Shown: piece after piece, positions 47,497 through 58,595 of the stretch
Position numbering within the stretch: the stretch's first letter is position 1
Layout: every line of letters begins with the position of its first letter
DNA from: Ceratopteris richardii
Taxonomy: Eukaryota; Streptophyta; Polypodiopsida; Polypodiales; Pteridaceae
Assembly: GCA_020310875.1 (NCBI GenBank)
Contig: CM035413.1
Location: 160,130,306-160,194,305, forward strand
DNA: 64,000 nt
Direction of reading: 5' to 3'
Translations under genes and position numbers: made by a program
The notes under the pieces: generated by a model
What the model saw: only the letters and a program-made list of their open reading frames with translations
What the model was told of the DNA's origin: nothing
Databases searched by the model: none

Positions 47497-48303
47497 CCTC
47501 TCCCACCTTTTCCAATGAGCAGATGGCTAGATGCAGCGGTTTCACAAGCAAAGGCAGCGGGTGAAGATATCTCTGAAGAAGAAGAAGAACTCGCAAAAGG
47601 ATGTGACTGGGAGTATATTAAATACGGTGCACTATGGTCTCATGGACGACACTTTCGAATCGCACGAATCGATCAAAACCGGTCTACTTTTGATAGTGGA
47701 GTGATGGTGAATTTTTTGCAAAAAAGTAGACCGAGTGCAAGAGATGATAATGCTCTAGAAGGCGAGTTAGATTATTGTGGTGTGATTCAAGAAATCTTGA
47801 AACTACCTTTCAGAAAGTTTGATTACTTTGTTTTTGACGTGAAATGGTTCAAAGTAGTCACCTCTGGAAGAAACGCAACAGTGAGACGAGATAAGAGCGG
47901 TTTGCTTCAAGTCGACTCCACAAGATTATGGACAGATGAAAGGGATACATTTGTACTTCTCGAACACTGTGAGCAAGTTGTTTTTATACAAGATTCAAAA
48001 GACCCAGAGTGGCTATTTGTTTTACAAGTCGCTCCACGTAGTAGACAAATTTTTGAAAACATAGATGTAGAAGAAAGTCCATCTCTAGTGAACTTAGAGA
48101 TTCATTCGATAGTTGAGGAGGAAGAGATCATTGTTTGAGAAGAAGAGGTCATTGAAGAAGAGGTCATTGTTCGAGAAGACGAAGCAATAGACGATGATCA
48201 GGAGGAAACCAGCATAGCAAGCGATTCAGAAGCCATCAATTTAGAGATAGATATTCTCGGTGCATCAGATCTTCAAGAGGATGCTAGAATAGAGGACTTT
48301 TGA
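47497..48303 (+). pseudogene. Transposase C-terminal part, DUF4216-like
   Basis: In frame with the core across the TGA at 47494. It shows WEYIKYGALWSHGRHFRIAR, YCGVIQEILKLPFRKFDYFV, FDVKWFKVV, SGLLQVDSTRLW, VVFIQDSKDPEWLFVLQVAP (DUF4216 pattern), then an acidic tail with a duplicated EEEVIEEE/VIVRED motif across the stop at 48136. The frame ends at 48303. Confidence 0.85.
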
Positions 48304-48407
48304 ATAAAACACTTGTACGTACTAATTTTTGGTTTTCTTTTGTTTATTCCCTATATTATTTTTCTTATTGCATGCTAATTATTTGAGTTCTTTTATTACA
48401 GAGCACG

Positions 48408-49575
48408 ATGGGAGCCAGTCCTCCAGTCACTCCACATTCCATGATAGAGGAGCAGTTTTTGGAGTTCATCTCTCAGGTTCCTCCTACGTATATGGCCGCT
48501 GCATCACAGTATTGGATCGCTCGTGGTAGCACTCCTCCCGGCCTCACTCCTGGCGGCCTTACTCCTGCCAGCCTCACTCCTACTGGCCTCACTCCCACCG
48601 GTGTCACTCCCGCCGGTGTCACTCCTGAGGGTGGTGCTATTCCTGTAGGAGGTATGTCTCCTAGCTTTTTGACTCCACCACGACCATCTTTGTAGCCATC
48701 TCCTACTGGGTCTACTAGTAGACATGTGCGTTCGACACCTCAGCGCGATACAAGGTCTGGCCCATCTCGTAGATCGAGGTGACGCTCTGGAGCAGGAGGT
48801 TCTAGGAGTGGATCTACAGGTAGGTCTGGAGGCAGAGGAGGCGGTTGTTATGGAGGCAGTGCGACGGACATTGTGTCGCCCGCTTCTACTCCTAGGACGA
48901 GTACCTCAGATGTAGGTACGCCACGCAGTACACCACGCAGTACACCATGCAGTACACCACATACACCTTGGGGTGCTCATGACCATGATGACTCCAAGGT
49001 GAATAGTATCCGAGATGGAGCTCCGGTGATGGATGCGGCTGGCAAAGCAATGCGTGCATGCATACGACAGCTTTGCTCCATCCAGTTTGGACACTCCATC
49101 ATGCTGAAATGGAGTGAACAGGATAAAGATCGGAAGAATTATATCACACAAACGATTTACCAGGAGTTCCGACCAGCCGATGGACAGTCGATTGTCAGTT
49201 CAGAGTGGATTCTGCACATCGCACGTGAGGTCATGTCGCATCGATGATCCGAGGCTCGTGATGCATTCAGAGAAGGCTTACCAAAGCCTGTGTGGTTAGA
49301 TGCTGAGGAGTGGGACATGATTCGTGATGAGCAGCAGTAGACTCCTGATCGATATCGCCAATAGCGAAATGCCGCAGCCACACGTCTAGACACGATTGGA
49401 CCAAATTTCTCATATATATTTCTCTAATCTTTTTATATTTGTTTCAAGAGCTGGCAATGGGTCGTCCTCTAACACGAACGGAGGAGTCTTATGGATATAG
49501 TCATGGGTTGACTGCACTATTGCAGGACTTGGAGGGACGCGGTGCGGTAGTTTCATGGGAGCGTTTGCGATGAGG
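48408..49575 (+). pseudogene. Second CACTA gene (TNPA / Ptta-like), with in-frame stops
   Basis: The start MGASPPVTPHSMIEEQ follows an acceptor TTTTATTACAG at 48391-48401. Residues 40-80 are a repeat of five-residue units (GLTPG, GLTPT, GVTPA). A Ser/Arg/Gly-rich region and a second TPRSTPRSTPCSTP repeat come next. A conserved-looking C-terminal part (QLCSIQFGHSIMLKWSEQDK, EGLPKPVWLDAEEWDMIRDE, PDRYRQ, RNAAATR) resembles the plant Transposase_24 / Ptta family. In-frame stops lie at 48693 TAG, 48780 TGA, 49245 TGA, 49338 TAG and 49362 TAG. A further exon (49456-49575) reads MGRPLTRTEESYGYSHGL up to a GTAATT donor. It probably encodes the terminus-binding partner of the transposase. Confidence 0.7.
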
Positions 49576-50036
49576 TAATTAATTTATAAACTTCGTTTTT
49601 ACTTGTTTGTAATTTTCATGTGAATTTATCTCATTCCATTAATATTCTTTGTTGTAGGACTGTTGATATGGAACATTCTTTGCATGTGTATGGCAGTGGA
49701 AGACCAATATTTTGTATTTGATTTCCATATGGCAATACATTGCTTTGCCAAATTTGGTAAAAGTGTCATATATGACAGTGGTTTGCCACACTCTTGTACA
49801 TGCTTCATTATTGAAATATATAACTTCTTTTGTACATGGTTCATTGTTCATTCTGATTATCTCTTTTGTGTACAATAATACTCTGTTTCATGAAATCATA
49901 TTTCCGTTGTCATTAGAGTACACATCACGTGTACTCGGTTTTTTTTGGGCAGAGTGTATTGTCTTTTGTTCAGCAACATCATGGTAATGTTGCTATAGCA
50001 AAAGACAAAACACTCTGCCCAAAAAAAATTTTGCAG
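49576..50036 (+). other. CACTA 3' non-coding region
   Basis: AT-rich with no clear coding exon and probably intron or 3' UTR of the second gene. It holds the long hairpin at 49939-50028, and an acceptor-like TTTTGCAG at about 50029-50036. Confidence 0.5.
49939..50028. repeat. Long hairpin (arms about 40 bp)
   Basis: TTTTTTTTGGGCAGAGTGTA is followed by TTGTCTTTTGTTCAGCAACAT, a short centre, then ATGTTGCTATAGCAAAAGAC and AAAACACTCTGCCC with A8. The arms pair with only about three mismatches or bulges and a loop of about 7 nt, like a young foldback element or a hairpin RNA source. Confidence 0.88.
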
Positions 50037-50371
50037 GTATGGTCGTCGGTATACGCGACAGTACTCCCAGTAGTGTCATCGGAATAACCGTCAGTACACC
50101 TAGGAGGCGATGCAACAGAAGTCGATTACCGACGCATATACCGACGATTACTGACGCATATACCGACGTTTATACCGACGCATATACCGACGATTATATC
50201 GATATATATACTGACGATTATACCAACATATATACCGACGCATATACTGACGCGTATACCGACTCTTTGGTACCGACGCGCAAACCAACCTTTACACCGG
50301 CGTCGCGGCAAATAAAGCCACGTTCATTTTTCTCGGTAAAAACCTCAGTATACCATCGATCTGTTGTAGTG
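50037..50371. repeat. CACTA right end: subterminal repeats and TIR
   Basis: Around ten copies of TATACCGACG or one-base variants lie at 50120-50300, the inverse orientation of the left array, followed by the TIR complement. Spacing is often 10-22 bp. The array mirrors 40835-41106. Confidence 0.88.
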
Positions 50372-50600
50372 AACAAAGTTTGCCAGGGCTTCCATGATGC
50401 ACATGCAACGTAGTGCAAAGACACAGTGAATACAAGAAACACAAAGCACACAGAGCACACAGACACAATAGTGATTAACAGTGAAACAAAAGAGATTAAG
50501 TAGATACTTGGCAGTGTGAGGCGATCGAAAATGTTAATCATCACGCGATGTTGAGATGATAACCTTCATAACTACGGTGTGCATGCATGAGCAGAACGAT
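50372..50600 (-). other. G leader of the extra ORF, right of the CACTA insertion
   Basis: Continuation of element G on the other side of the DNA transposon. The first codons of the extra ORF (MEALANF, minus strand, ATG at about 50395) lie right next to the insertion point, and upstream of it the sequence is T-rich and GT-rich and non-coding. So the transposon landed within a few codons of the ORF start. Confidence 0.55.
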
Positions 50601-50760
50601 AATGCAGGGCGGCTGTTGATCATAATTAGGTATCAAAACGAGGATATTTACAGACTTATTTTATTAATCACGCAAAACTAAAAAGGAAAAGAAAAGAAAA
50701 AAAAAAAAAAAGAAAAAAAATACGCGGATAACTGTAGAACACTTCAGTGCGAATCAGGCG
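50600..50760. other. Spacer between G integrase and extra ORF
   Basis: Non-coding. It includes a purine run of A and G (50690-50720) that is polypurine on the plus strand. No feature beyond that. Confidence 0.5.
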
Positions 50761-51720
50761 CTTGATGATACGCCCGCAACTTTGAACCATTTATCACTTT
50801 CGGAAGAGGAATTCTGGTCAAAGTAGTCAACCAAAAAGTACTGGGCCCACTTGTTCAGTAATCCGGTAAGGACCAAACCATCGTAACTTGAATTTTCCAG
50901 CAGAACGATTTGATTTTGCATTATAAAACAGCACAGGTTGTCCTACCGTAAAAATTGGAGTTTTAAGATACCGATCATGTGTACGAGCTTGCCACAACTG
51001 CACTTCTTGAAGAGTCACAAAACTTTCCCAGTGATGTTCATCTAATTCTCTGAGTGTGTCCAACCGAAATGGTAAAGACTCTTCAGGTAACAATTTCTTA
51101 GAGATGGCCACACGTAAGCTTGGTACTACAAGTTCCATTGGTGCAATTGCCTCCATTCCATATGCAAGTTTGAAAGGAGTCAGTCCGGTTGCGACCTTGT
51201 ATGTAGTCCGGTATGCCCATAATACTGTGGGTAGTAACTGATCCCATCTTTCTGGTGATTCCACAATCAATTTTCGAAGCATAGTCAACATCGTTTTGTT
51301 TGTACTTTCAACTAGGCCATTAGCACGAGGATAATACGGTGAACTGAATTTATGCAGAATCTGAAAAGTGTGTGTGAGCACTCACATTAAACTGTTGATA
51401 AAGTGGGTCCCTTGATCTGTGACAAGTTCCAAAGGTAATCCATAACATGGGAATACATCCTTCATTAGACATTTTGCCACCGAAACAGCTGTGGCGGACC
51501 GTAAAGCCCAAGCTTCTGCCCATCTGGTAGCATAATTTGTGCATGTCAGAATATATCTGTTGTTGCTAAGGATTGCTGGAGGTGTGATTGGTCCAATAAA
51601 GTCAAGACCCCATTTCTGAAAAGGTTCTAAAGGTAAGACAGGCTGCAGAGGAAAGAAATGGCGTTGTAAAGGTTGTCCAGATCGTTGACAATTGTCACAT
51701 TGCTACACAAATTGAGATAC
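50760..51720 (-). pseudogene. G integrase
   Basis: The minus strand shows an H2C2-type stretch with QCDNCQRSGQ (near 51670-51710), then SSPYYPRANGLVESTNKTML, WDQLLPTVLWAYRTTYK and TPFKLAYGMEAIAPMEL, and the C-terminal GKFKLRWFGPYRITEQVG, typical of Ty3/Gypsy integrase. The end of the frame is at about 50827. Confidence 0.9.
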
Positions 51721-51829
51721 ATCTCTGTACATAGTGAGCCCACTTTGCAGCATTTTTCAATGCGTTAAATCTACTAGAAAATGTCCATCGGAGGGTATGG
51801 AATGTGCCAGAGCGATTACTGAGTTTACT

Positions 51830-53540
51830 TCATGTGGAGGAATACAAAGAAGTAAAAACCCCAGTGTGATCCATATAATACAACTCTCCAGCAATCAATC
51901 GAAATCTGCGACTGTGAACTGCAATTTTTCGGCGCATTGCAGGGGAAGTTTGAGGAGGAAGCCCTCCATCAGTAAGAAAGGTTAATAACTGATCATAGTA
52001 AGTAGGTGTCACAGGAGGTTGTGCAGATTCATCATTACTCATTTCAGTAACATAAATAGCTTGTGTGGTGTCATCAACATTGACCGGAGCTTCACCGAAA
52101 TCTAACCGAGAGAGAAAATCTGCTAATGCATGTGCAGTGTCGGGTCGATGAATTACGTCATAATCAAATTCTTGTAACAATAAAACCCAACGTGCCAAGC
52201 GGCCACCTAAATGTTGCTGCCGAACCAGATATACCAGCACAGCATGATCTACATGAAAGACGAATTTTCGGCCTAGTAAATAATGTCGGAATTTCTTTAA
52301 AGAATACACTAAACCAAGACATTCTCTTTCAGTGACTGAATAATTCTTTTCAGCAGGAGCAAGCCTTCGACTTGCATAATAGACACGCCTAAACCACTTA
52401 TCAGTTTATTGCATTAAAACACTTCCAATGGCTATATCTGATGCGTCTACAAAAACATGAAATGGGTGTTTCCAATCAGGAGGTTGTAGAATTGGAACCT
52501 GCATTAATAAAACTTTTAGACGATCAAATGCAGTTTGACATTCCGGTGTCCAATCAAACTGTCGAGGAGTACTATTGATTAGCCGATTTAGGGGTATTGC
52601 CAAATGGGCAAGCCACCGTAAATGTCGACCATGCCACCTGACTTGACCCATGAATCGCATGACTTCTTTCGGTGTAGTAGGCACAAGTGTGTCTAACACG
52701 GCTGCAATTTTGTCTCGATCAACTTGTATGCCCTGTGCAGATACAATGTGGCCAAGGAGTTTACCACAAGAAATCGCAAAGACAGATTTGGTGGGGTTCA
52801 GGTAGAGTCGGTATTCTCGACATTTCTCAAAGCAACACCGTAAATGATACAAGTGTGCAACCATCTTACCAAATAAAGAGAAATCATCTAGATATACTTG
52901 CATAAAAGAAGTAAGATAGGGTGAGAAGATTTCCTGCATACATCGCTGAAAGGTGCTAGGAGCATTTCTTAATCCAAACCACATGACTGTGCAAGCAAAA
53001 ACACCCCAATTCGTAATAAACGTTATTTTCGGTATATCTTGCTCACCTATTCGGACCTGGTTATAACCACTATAACCGTCGAGAAATGAGTACATCTCAT
53101 GTCCAGCCACTCTGTCCAGCATGGTGTCAAGAAATGGAAGAGGAAATGGATCAGGTACGGTGGCTGCATTCAATTTCCGGTAATTGATACATATTCGGAG
53201 CTGCTTGTTTTTCTTTGGTACAATCACGATCGGGGAGATCCATTCAGCATGCTCAATAGGTACAATGAATCCTACCTTTAATAGGCGATCAAGTTCGGCT
53301 TTGATCTATGCTGCATAGTTAGGGTTCATATGGTAACTGGGTTGTTTAATCGGCTTGGCTTCTGGTTTGAGCATTACCCTATGTTGATAGATGCGAGGGT
53401 CCAGACCTTTCATATCACGATAATCCCATGCAAAAACATCAGAGGATTCACGAATAATTTGGATCAAATCTGCTTGAAATACTTCAGACAATCCTTCCTT
53501 TGTCTTGGCAGGTCGCGGGTTTACTTCATCTCCCAAATTA
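51830..53540 (-). pseudogene. G reverse transcriptase and RNase H
   Basis: RT words: KKNKQLRICINYRKLNAATV, PFPLPFLDTMLDRVAGHEMY, the catalytic YLDDFSLFGK and LLGHIVSAQGIQVD; before it lies ADLIQIIRESSDVFAWDYRD. RNase H: PFHVFVDASDIAIGSVL near 52440 and FVFHVDHAVLVYLV near 52250. It is a complete Gypsy RT-RNase H layout with few breaks. Confidence 0.92.
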
Positions 53541-53614
53541 TAGGCGATTAACTGATCTTCGCGAACATAGAATTGACGAGGTTTGCCTGGATTTTTAGCT
53601 GACTGTAAAAGATG

Positions 53615-55482
53615 TTATAGAACGGTTTCATTCATAGAAACAGTATCTTCTGTCTCCACTTCTTCGGTCACAGGCACCACTGTACAGGCTGCCGGACTCC
53701 AGTTATCTACAATAGATTGCAGATCTACAATACCTAAGGAAATCAGATCTTCATTGTTCTTCAAAAATGTTTCTTCTTCATCGTCGGATAAGCCATCCAA
53801 CATATGGACAGGCTCTGCTACATATGGTCTAGCATGTAATTCACAGGGCTGAATAGCATCCAATTTGACAACATATTTACGATGATTGTCCTTAAAAGTA
53901 AGTTCCTGTGCTGACCAATCCTGTATAACCTTAGCCTGTTTTAACCAGGGTCGTCCGAAAAGAAGATTATAATCAAGACTAGACTCCGGTAGTTCTAAGA
54001 CTACAAAAGTCATCTTAAATGTTGTACCCTGCAAGGTTATCGGGACATTCCGTACGAGTCCTACTGGATGAACTCGAGATTGATCTACCATTCTAACGAA
54101 AAATTGAACAGGCTCGATTTGCGTCCATCCCAACTTTTTACAAAGCGCTGCAGTGGCTATATTTACACAAGACCCACCATCAATTAGTACTTGAGTAATT
54201 TTGTGATTTTTGTACCATACCGTAATCAAGGGGAAAGAATGATCCACAGTAGAATCAGTTTCCAGTTGTACCGTTGCTGTCGTTGGAATGCAGGAAGATC
54301 CAGGACTGAGCTGTTGTTGGATTTGCTGCCGAACTCCCGGTACTAGTGCAAGTAACTGTCCAAGAGGGAGAGTAATAGACGCCTTAGATAAAATTTTCCA
54401 TGCCTGATCTGTTTGAATTGTACTTTTCACCGATTCTAGAGATGATGCGTCTATTACAGGGGTAGAATCTTGTTCCTGCAATCCTTCCTTTGGCAGCGGA
54501 ACTTGGGTTACCGGAATGGGATCTGGAAACACTATAGGCTCTTTGGTGGTCCATTGACTAGCTTTGTCATACATTCTCTGTTGTTCATGGATGCCAAGTT
54601 CAAACATTTCTGCTGCTGGTTGTAACTGCTTACCAGATCTTGTTTGAATCACTGTGGCCTGAGTTTCTATTGGTGAAATATATACCATATTGATCATAGG
54701 GTTCTGACATTCTTTCTTCCTCTGATCATATTCAGCTGCATCTTTACGGAATCTACGTATGTGGCATAATTCACCGCAAAAATGAGAACGAGGGGGTGGC
54801 AAAGAATAACCTTCCTGTGATGTTCTTATCTGCCAGCGATTTGTATTGTAGTTTGTATTTCGCTGTCCTCGATAATTTCTGTATCCATGCTGCTGATTAT
54901 TTCCCCTTTGTGGTGATACATAATGAGTGGCCGGCTGCCCAGGTTCTTGTATAATAGCATTTACGGTTGCTGGTCCCTGCACTTTGGCATTATAAGCACA
55001 GTTTTCGGTGGAATGTTCGGTTGTATTGCAGATAGCGCAATTCATCTGATTAAGGGCGCATGTGACACTGGTATGCCCTGGATTCTCGCACTTAGTGCAG
55101 TACATTTGTCTAACCGGATCCTCTGCAACACTTTTACTAGCTTTTAACCACTCCAAATCTTCGGTAAAGCCTCCAATCTTATGCTCAAGCTGCAAAGCCA
55201 TTGCAATAACCGCATCTAATGTCATAGCTCCCACACAACGGATGATCATACTCTGTTTGAGCTGCGGAGTCAAACCATTAATAAACCATTGAGTGATGAC
55301 ATCATCCGGTAAATTAGCATGTGCTGACGGTAGTTGTCTCAAATGAGTTCTAAGTAGGGTGGCATATTCCTGCACTATTTGATTCAGCTTTTGTCTATTG
55401 TTCTGCAGGTAATCAAAAATTTTGGCAGGGTTCTTCTTTAGTCGGAATCTCTACAAAAACGCATCCCTTACCGCTTCATAGG
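53615..55482 (-). pseudogene. G gag and protease
   Basis: A 586-residue frame: the gag core (QEYATLLRTHLRQLPSAHAN, VITQWFINGLTPQLKQSM), two CCHC knuckles (CTKCENPGHTSVTC and CAICNTTEHSTENC, near 55000-55080), then the aspartic protease (VLIDGGSCVNIATAALCKKL near 54120-54200, FGRPWLKQAKVIQDWSA). The gag N-terminus is cut at 55482 by the LTR of element I. Confidence 0.92.
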
Positions 55483-55494
55483 TGTCGAACTACA

Positions 55495-55790
55495 CTAACA
55501 TACATACATACCATTCCTATCATGATCTTACATGTACTAACATACATATATGAACATGCATGCACTAACATACACATATATGAACATGCATGCACTAACA
55601 TACACATATGCATACATACCATTCCTATCATGAACTTACATGTACTAACATACATATATGAACATGCATGCACTAACATACACATATATGAACATGCATG
55701 CACTAACATACACAGATGCATACATGCACATGCACTAGCACACATGCATGAACATACATGCACAAATACACAACATGCAAGCACTAATAT
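55495..55790. repeat. 30-bp and higher-order minisatellite in LTR I
   Basis: ACTAACATACACATATATGA (30-bp unit ending ACATGCATGC) is repeated, and a larger block with CATACCATTCCTATCATGA occurs twice (55507 and 55616). Confidence 0.88.
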
Positions 55791-55869
55791 CTAATATACA
55801 TGCATTAACTATGCATACATTTACATAAATAACATTCACTAACATACATCTAACATTCATTAACATACC

Positions 55870-56110
55870 TAACATTTACATGCATTTCCTAACATCTAAC
55901 ATGCACTACCTAACTTCTAACATCGAACATGCACTACCTAACTTCTAACATCTAACGTGCACTACCTAACTTCTAACATCTAACATGCACTACCTCACTT
56001 CTGACACCTAACTTGCAATACCTAACTTCTAACATTTAACATGCACTACGTAACTTCTAACATCTAACTTGCACTACCTAACTTCTAACATCTAACATGC
56101 AATACTTAAC
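55870..56110. repeat. 28-bp minisatellite in LTR I, about 8 copies
   Basis: The unit ACCTAACTTCTAACATCTAA with CATGCACT is repeated with small changes from about 55875 to 56105. Confidence 0.88.
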
Positions 56111-56919
56111 ATCTAATATGCATACATTAACTAACATGTCTAACATTCAACAAGGGTTCATGCACTAACATCTAACATGGGTACATGCACTTACTAAATG
56201 CATTTCTAATAAGTTTCTATCAAGCTAACAAGTAAGGGTCGAAGAAGCTTGGCTAATGGATAAGAAAAGGAAGGAATAAATTGTTGAATAAGGAGAAGTT
56301 TATATAATATGATGAAATCTTTGAGAAAGATAAGGGTTAATCGCTAAATGGACCCTCCTTTTTGGTAACCTGAAACTCATAAAAGAAGTTTAGGAATTCA
56401 AATCATATACATGTAAACAATTTAGATAAATAAACACACACACACACACACACACATCCTTCATATCCATCATTTCACACCAACATACATAATAAAATCA
56501 TTAACCATTCATGTCATTCATCTCAAACAAACATATTCAATGCATATGCATGTCATAATAACATCAAAACATAATGAACCTTATAAGATAAAACACTCTC
56601 ACACATACATACACACACATACATATACATTCTCATACATAAATACATTTACATATACCCTTATACATTTACACTCCATATTTTTATTTTAGTATAAATT
56701 TAATAAATATATTTAAACATAAATATAACGTAAAACATGAAAATAAAACATAATATAATATTAAAATATATAAACATCAAAAAAGAAAGAAATAAAACAT
56801 TTAATATATAAAAACTATAAAATAAAGATAAATAAAGTAAATGTATATATAAACATAATAATTTAAAAAAAGGAAACAATAATTAAAATATCTAATAAAA
56901 AAGAAAAGAAAAGAAGTAA

Positions 56920-57030
<111 letters not shown>

Positions 57031-57257
57031 CGTCTGGTGTAGGGAAATAGGAAGAGAGTTTTAAAATAAAGTAAATAAATAAATAAATAAAATTAAAAAA
57101 TCATTTTTCTCACTCTCTCACTCTCTTTCTCTTTCTCTCTCTCTCTCTTCTGCGTCGCTGGTCGGGTTCGCCGGCTGGCTGCAGAGGGAGGGAAGGAGGA
57201 TTTTGAAAAAATCAAAAAGAAGGAAGAAGAAAAGAAAATAATAATTAAAAAAACTAT

Positions 57258-57373
<116 letters not shown>

Positions 57374-58595
57374 GCACGCGAAGCGTTGCTGCGCCGCCAG
57401 CAGAGAAGAGAGGGAGAGGGAAAAAGAGGGGAGAATTAAAGAAACATTAAAAAAAAGGAAGAAATGAGGAGAAATAAAGAAAGGAAAAAAGAAAGAATGA
57501 AAGGAATAAAAACGTCCTCTATTTTTCTTTGCGCAGTTTGAATCCCAAAGCAAAAAAATTTGCCTTGAATTGAATGAATGACAAAAGTAAGAGAGATGGA
57601 CTTCTCTCTCCTCCTGCGAGAGGACAATCATGGAAATAAGTGCACAAATAACTATAGTCTAGAGCATAGAGTAAATAGAGTACCTGAAAAATAACATGAG
57701 CTTGTGAATACGACTTCTTTCTTTATATAGATGAGAGTAGCCCACCATAGCCCACATTTTTCCTAAGATAACTGAACCATGGAGCCTTCATTTTCTCCAC
57801 ATCACTCAACATCACTCCAACCAAAAAAAACGCGTGGGATTTTTCTCATTTTGATTTTCCAAAATACACAACTTTCACTAAAATAAATATTCTCTTGGCC
57901 AACCACTTAGAATTTAATAAATTCAACCCTTAAATTCCTTTTTATTTATTTAATCATTTTTAAAATAAATGCAATCCTTTAGAATAAATTAAATTAAACC
58001 CATCAATAATTTTAAGTGTATCCATAACCTTAGTGATAATAATGATAATTAATAATTAACATATTTAATTAATCATTTTTATTTAAAATATTTTGCTAAG
58101 GTTCCATTTATTATATTTACCCTATTTATTAACTCATTTAGAAACTAAAACTTACTTAATTAACCTTTTTAACCATAGGTTTACCCTTAAACTAACTTCA
58201 AACCATGTTTTTAACTCCAACTAATCCATAAGCTAATCTTCTACCCTTCCATAACCCTCTAGATTTAATAATTAATCCTTAATTAATCTTGAAATTAAGC
58301 TTGAATCCTATAAAACATGATCAAAACCTACATTTAACCCTTAAATACCCTTGAGTTAACTTTCAAAACTTAGATAAACCCTTGACTAACCCTTGACTTT
58401 TAAGCTATACCCACAACTTCATTAGAAAATACCTTGGTAAATACTTCATATCTTTGTATTAGTCATCAAACTTCTTATCTTGCAAAAATTAAAATCAAAC
58501 ATTAGTCAAAATTTTCATAAATTATTCCAACTTATACCAATCAATTAATCTTTTAATTTTTAATAATATTTTAAGAGAAATAAATCTTTTCGACA

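Larger units (their letters stand above)
44895..48303 (+). pseudogene. CACTA tnp2-type transposase gene with in-frame stops
   Basis: Transposase that would cut at the CACTA ends. The order of parts is as in plant tnp2 proteins: an N-terminal Cys-rich segment (CPCTQCKYR), an acidic linker, the tnp2 core, DUF4218, and a DUF4216-like domain in the same frame. The start ATG follows the predicted acceptor directly. A short intron begins with GTAAGT at 45421 and ends at AG 45501 or 45511; only the latter keeps phase. In-frame stops lie at 45018 (TAA), 47494 (TGA) and 48136 (TGA). The last two fit CGA to TGA; the one at 48136 has an internal paralogous repeat with CGA in its place. The usual HIEKN word reads MHIFKN. 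Not functional as it stands. Confidence 0.88.
40835..50371 (+). mobile_element. CACTA (En/Spm) DNA transposon, both ends present
   Basis: The termini are CACTACAACA (40835-40844) and its exact complement TGTTGTAGTG (50362-50371). Beyond 10 bp the ends stay similar in part (GGCATACCGACG / GGTATACTGAGG). The flanking triplets are AGC and AAC, a 3-bp target duplication with one change. Inside are subterminal repeat arrays in opposite orientation, a long 5'-UTR intron, a tnp2 transposase gene and a second gene, both on the plus strand. Size 9.5 kb, typical of autonomous CACTA elements. In-frame stops in both genes make this copy non-autonomous. It sits in the extra ORF of Gypsy G. Confidence 0.92.
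38138..55482 (-). mobile_element. Ty3/Gypsy element G, host of the CACTA insertion
   Basis: Minus-strand Gypsy: gag-protease (53615-55482), RT-RNase H (51830-53540), integrase (50760-51720), then an extra ORF before a probable 3' LTR at the left. It is split by the CACTA transposon (40835-50371). The right end is interrupted in gag by element I, so its leader and 5' LTR are not seen. It is probably inserted in F with target duplication ATGAG (38133-38137); the second copy would be outside the window. It has only a few breaks in pol. Confidence 0.75.

Noticed and set aside
48504-48725. Minus-strand Ser/Arg-rich ORF opposite the second CACTA gene
   Set aside because: Shadow frame of the Thr-Pro repeat; coding features lie on the plus strand.
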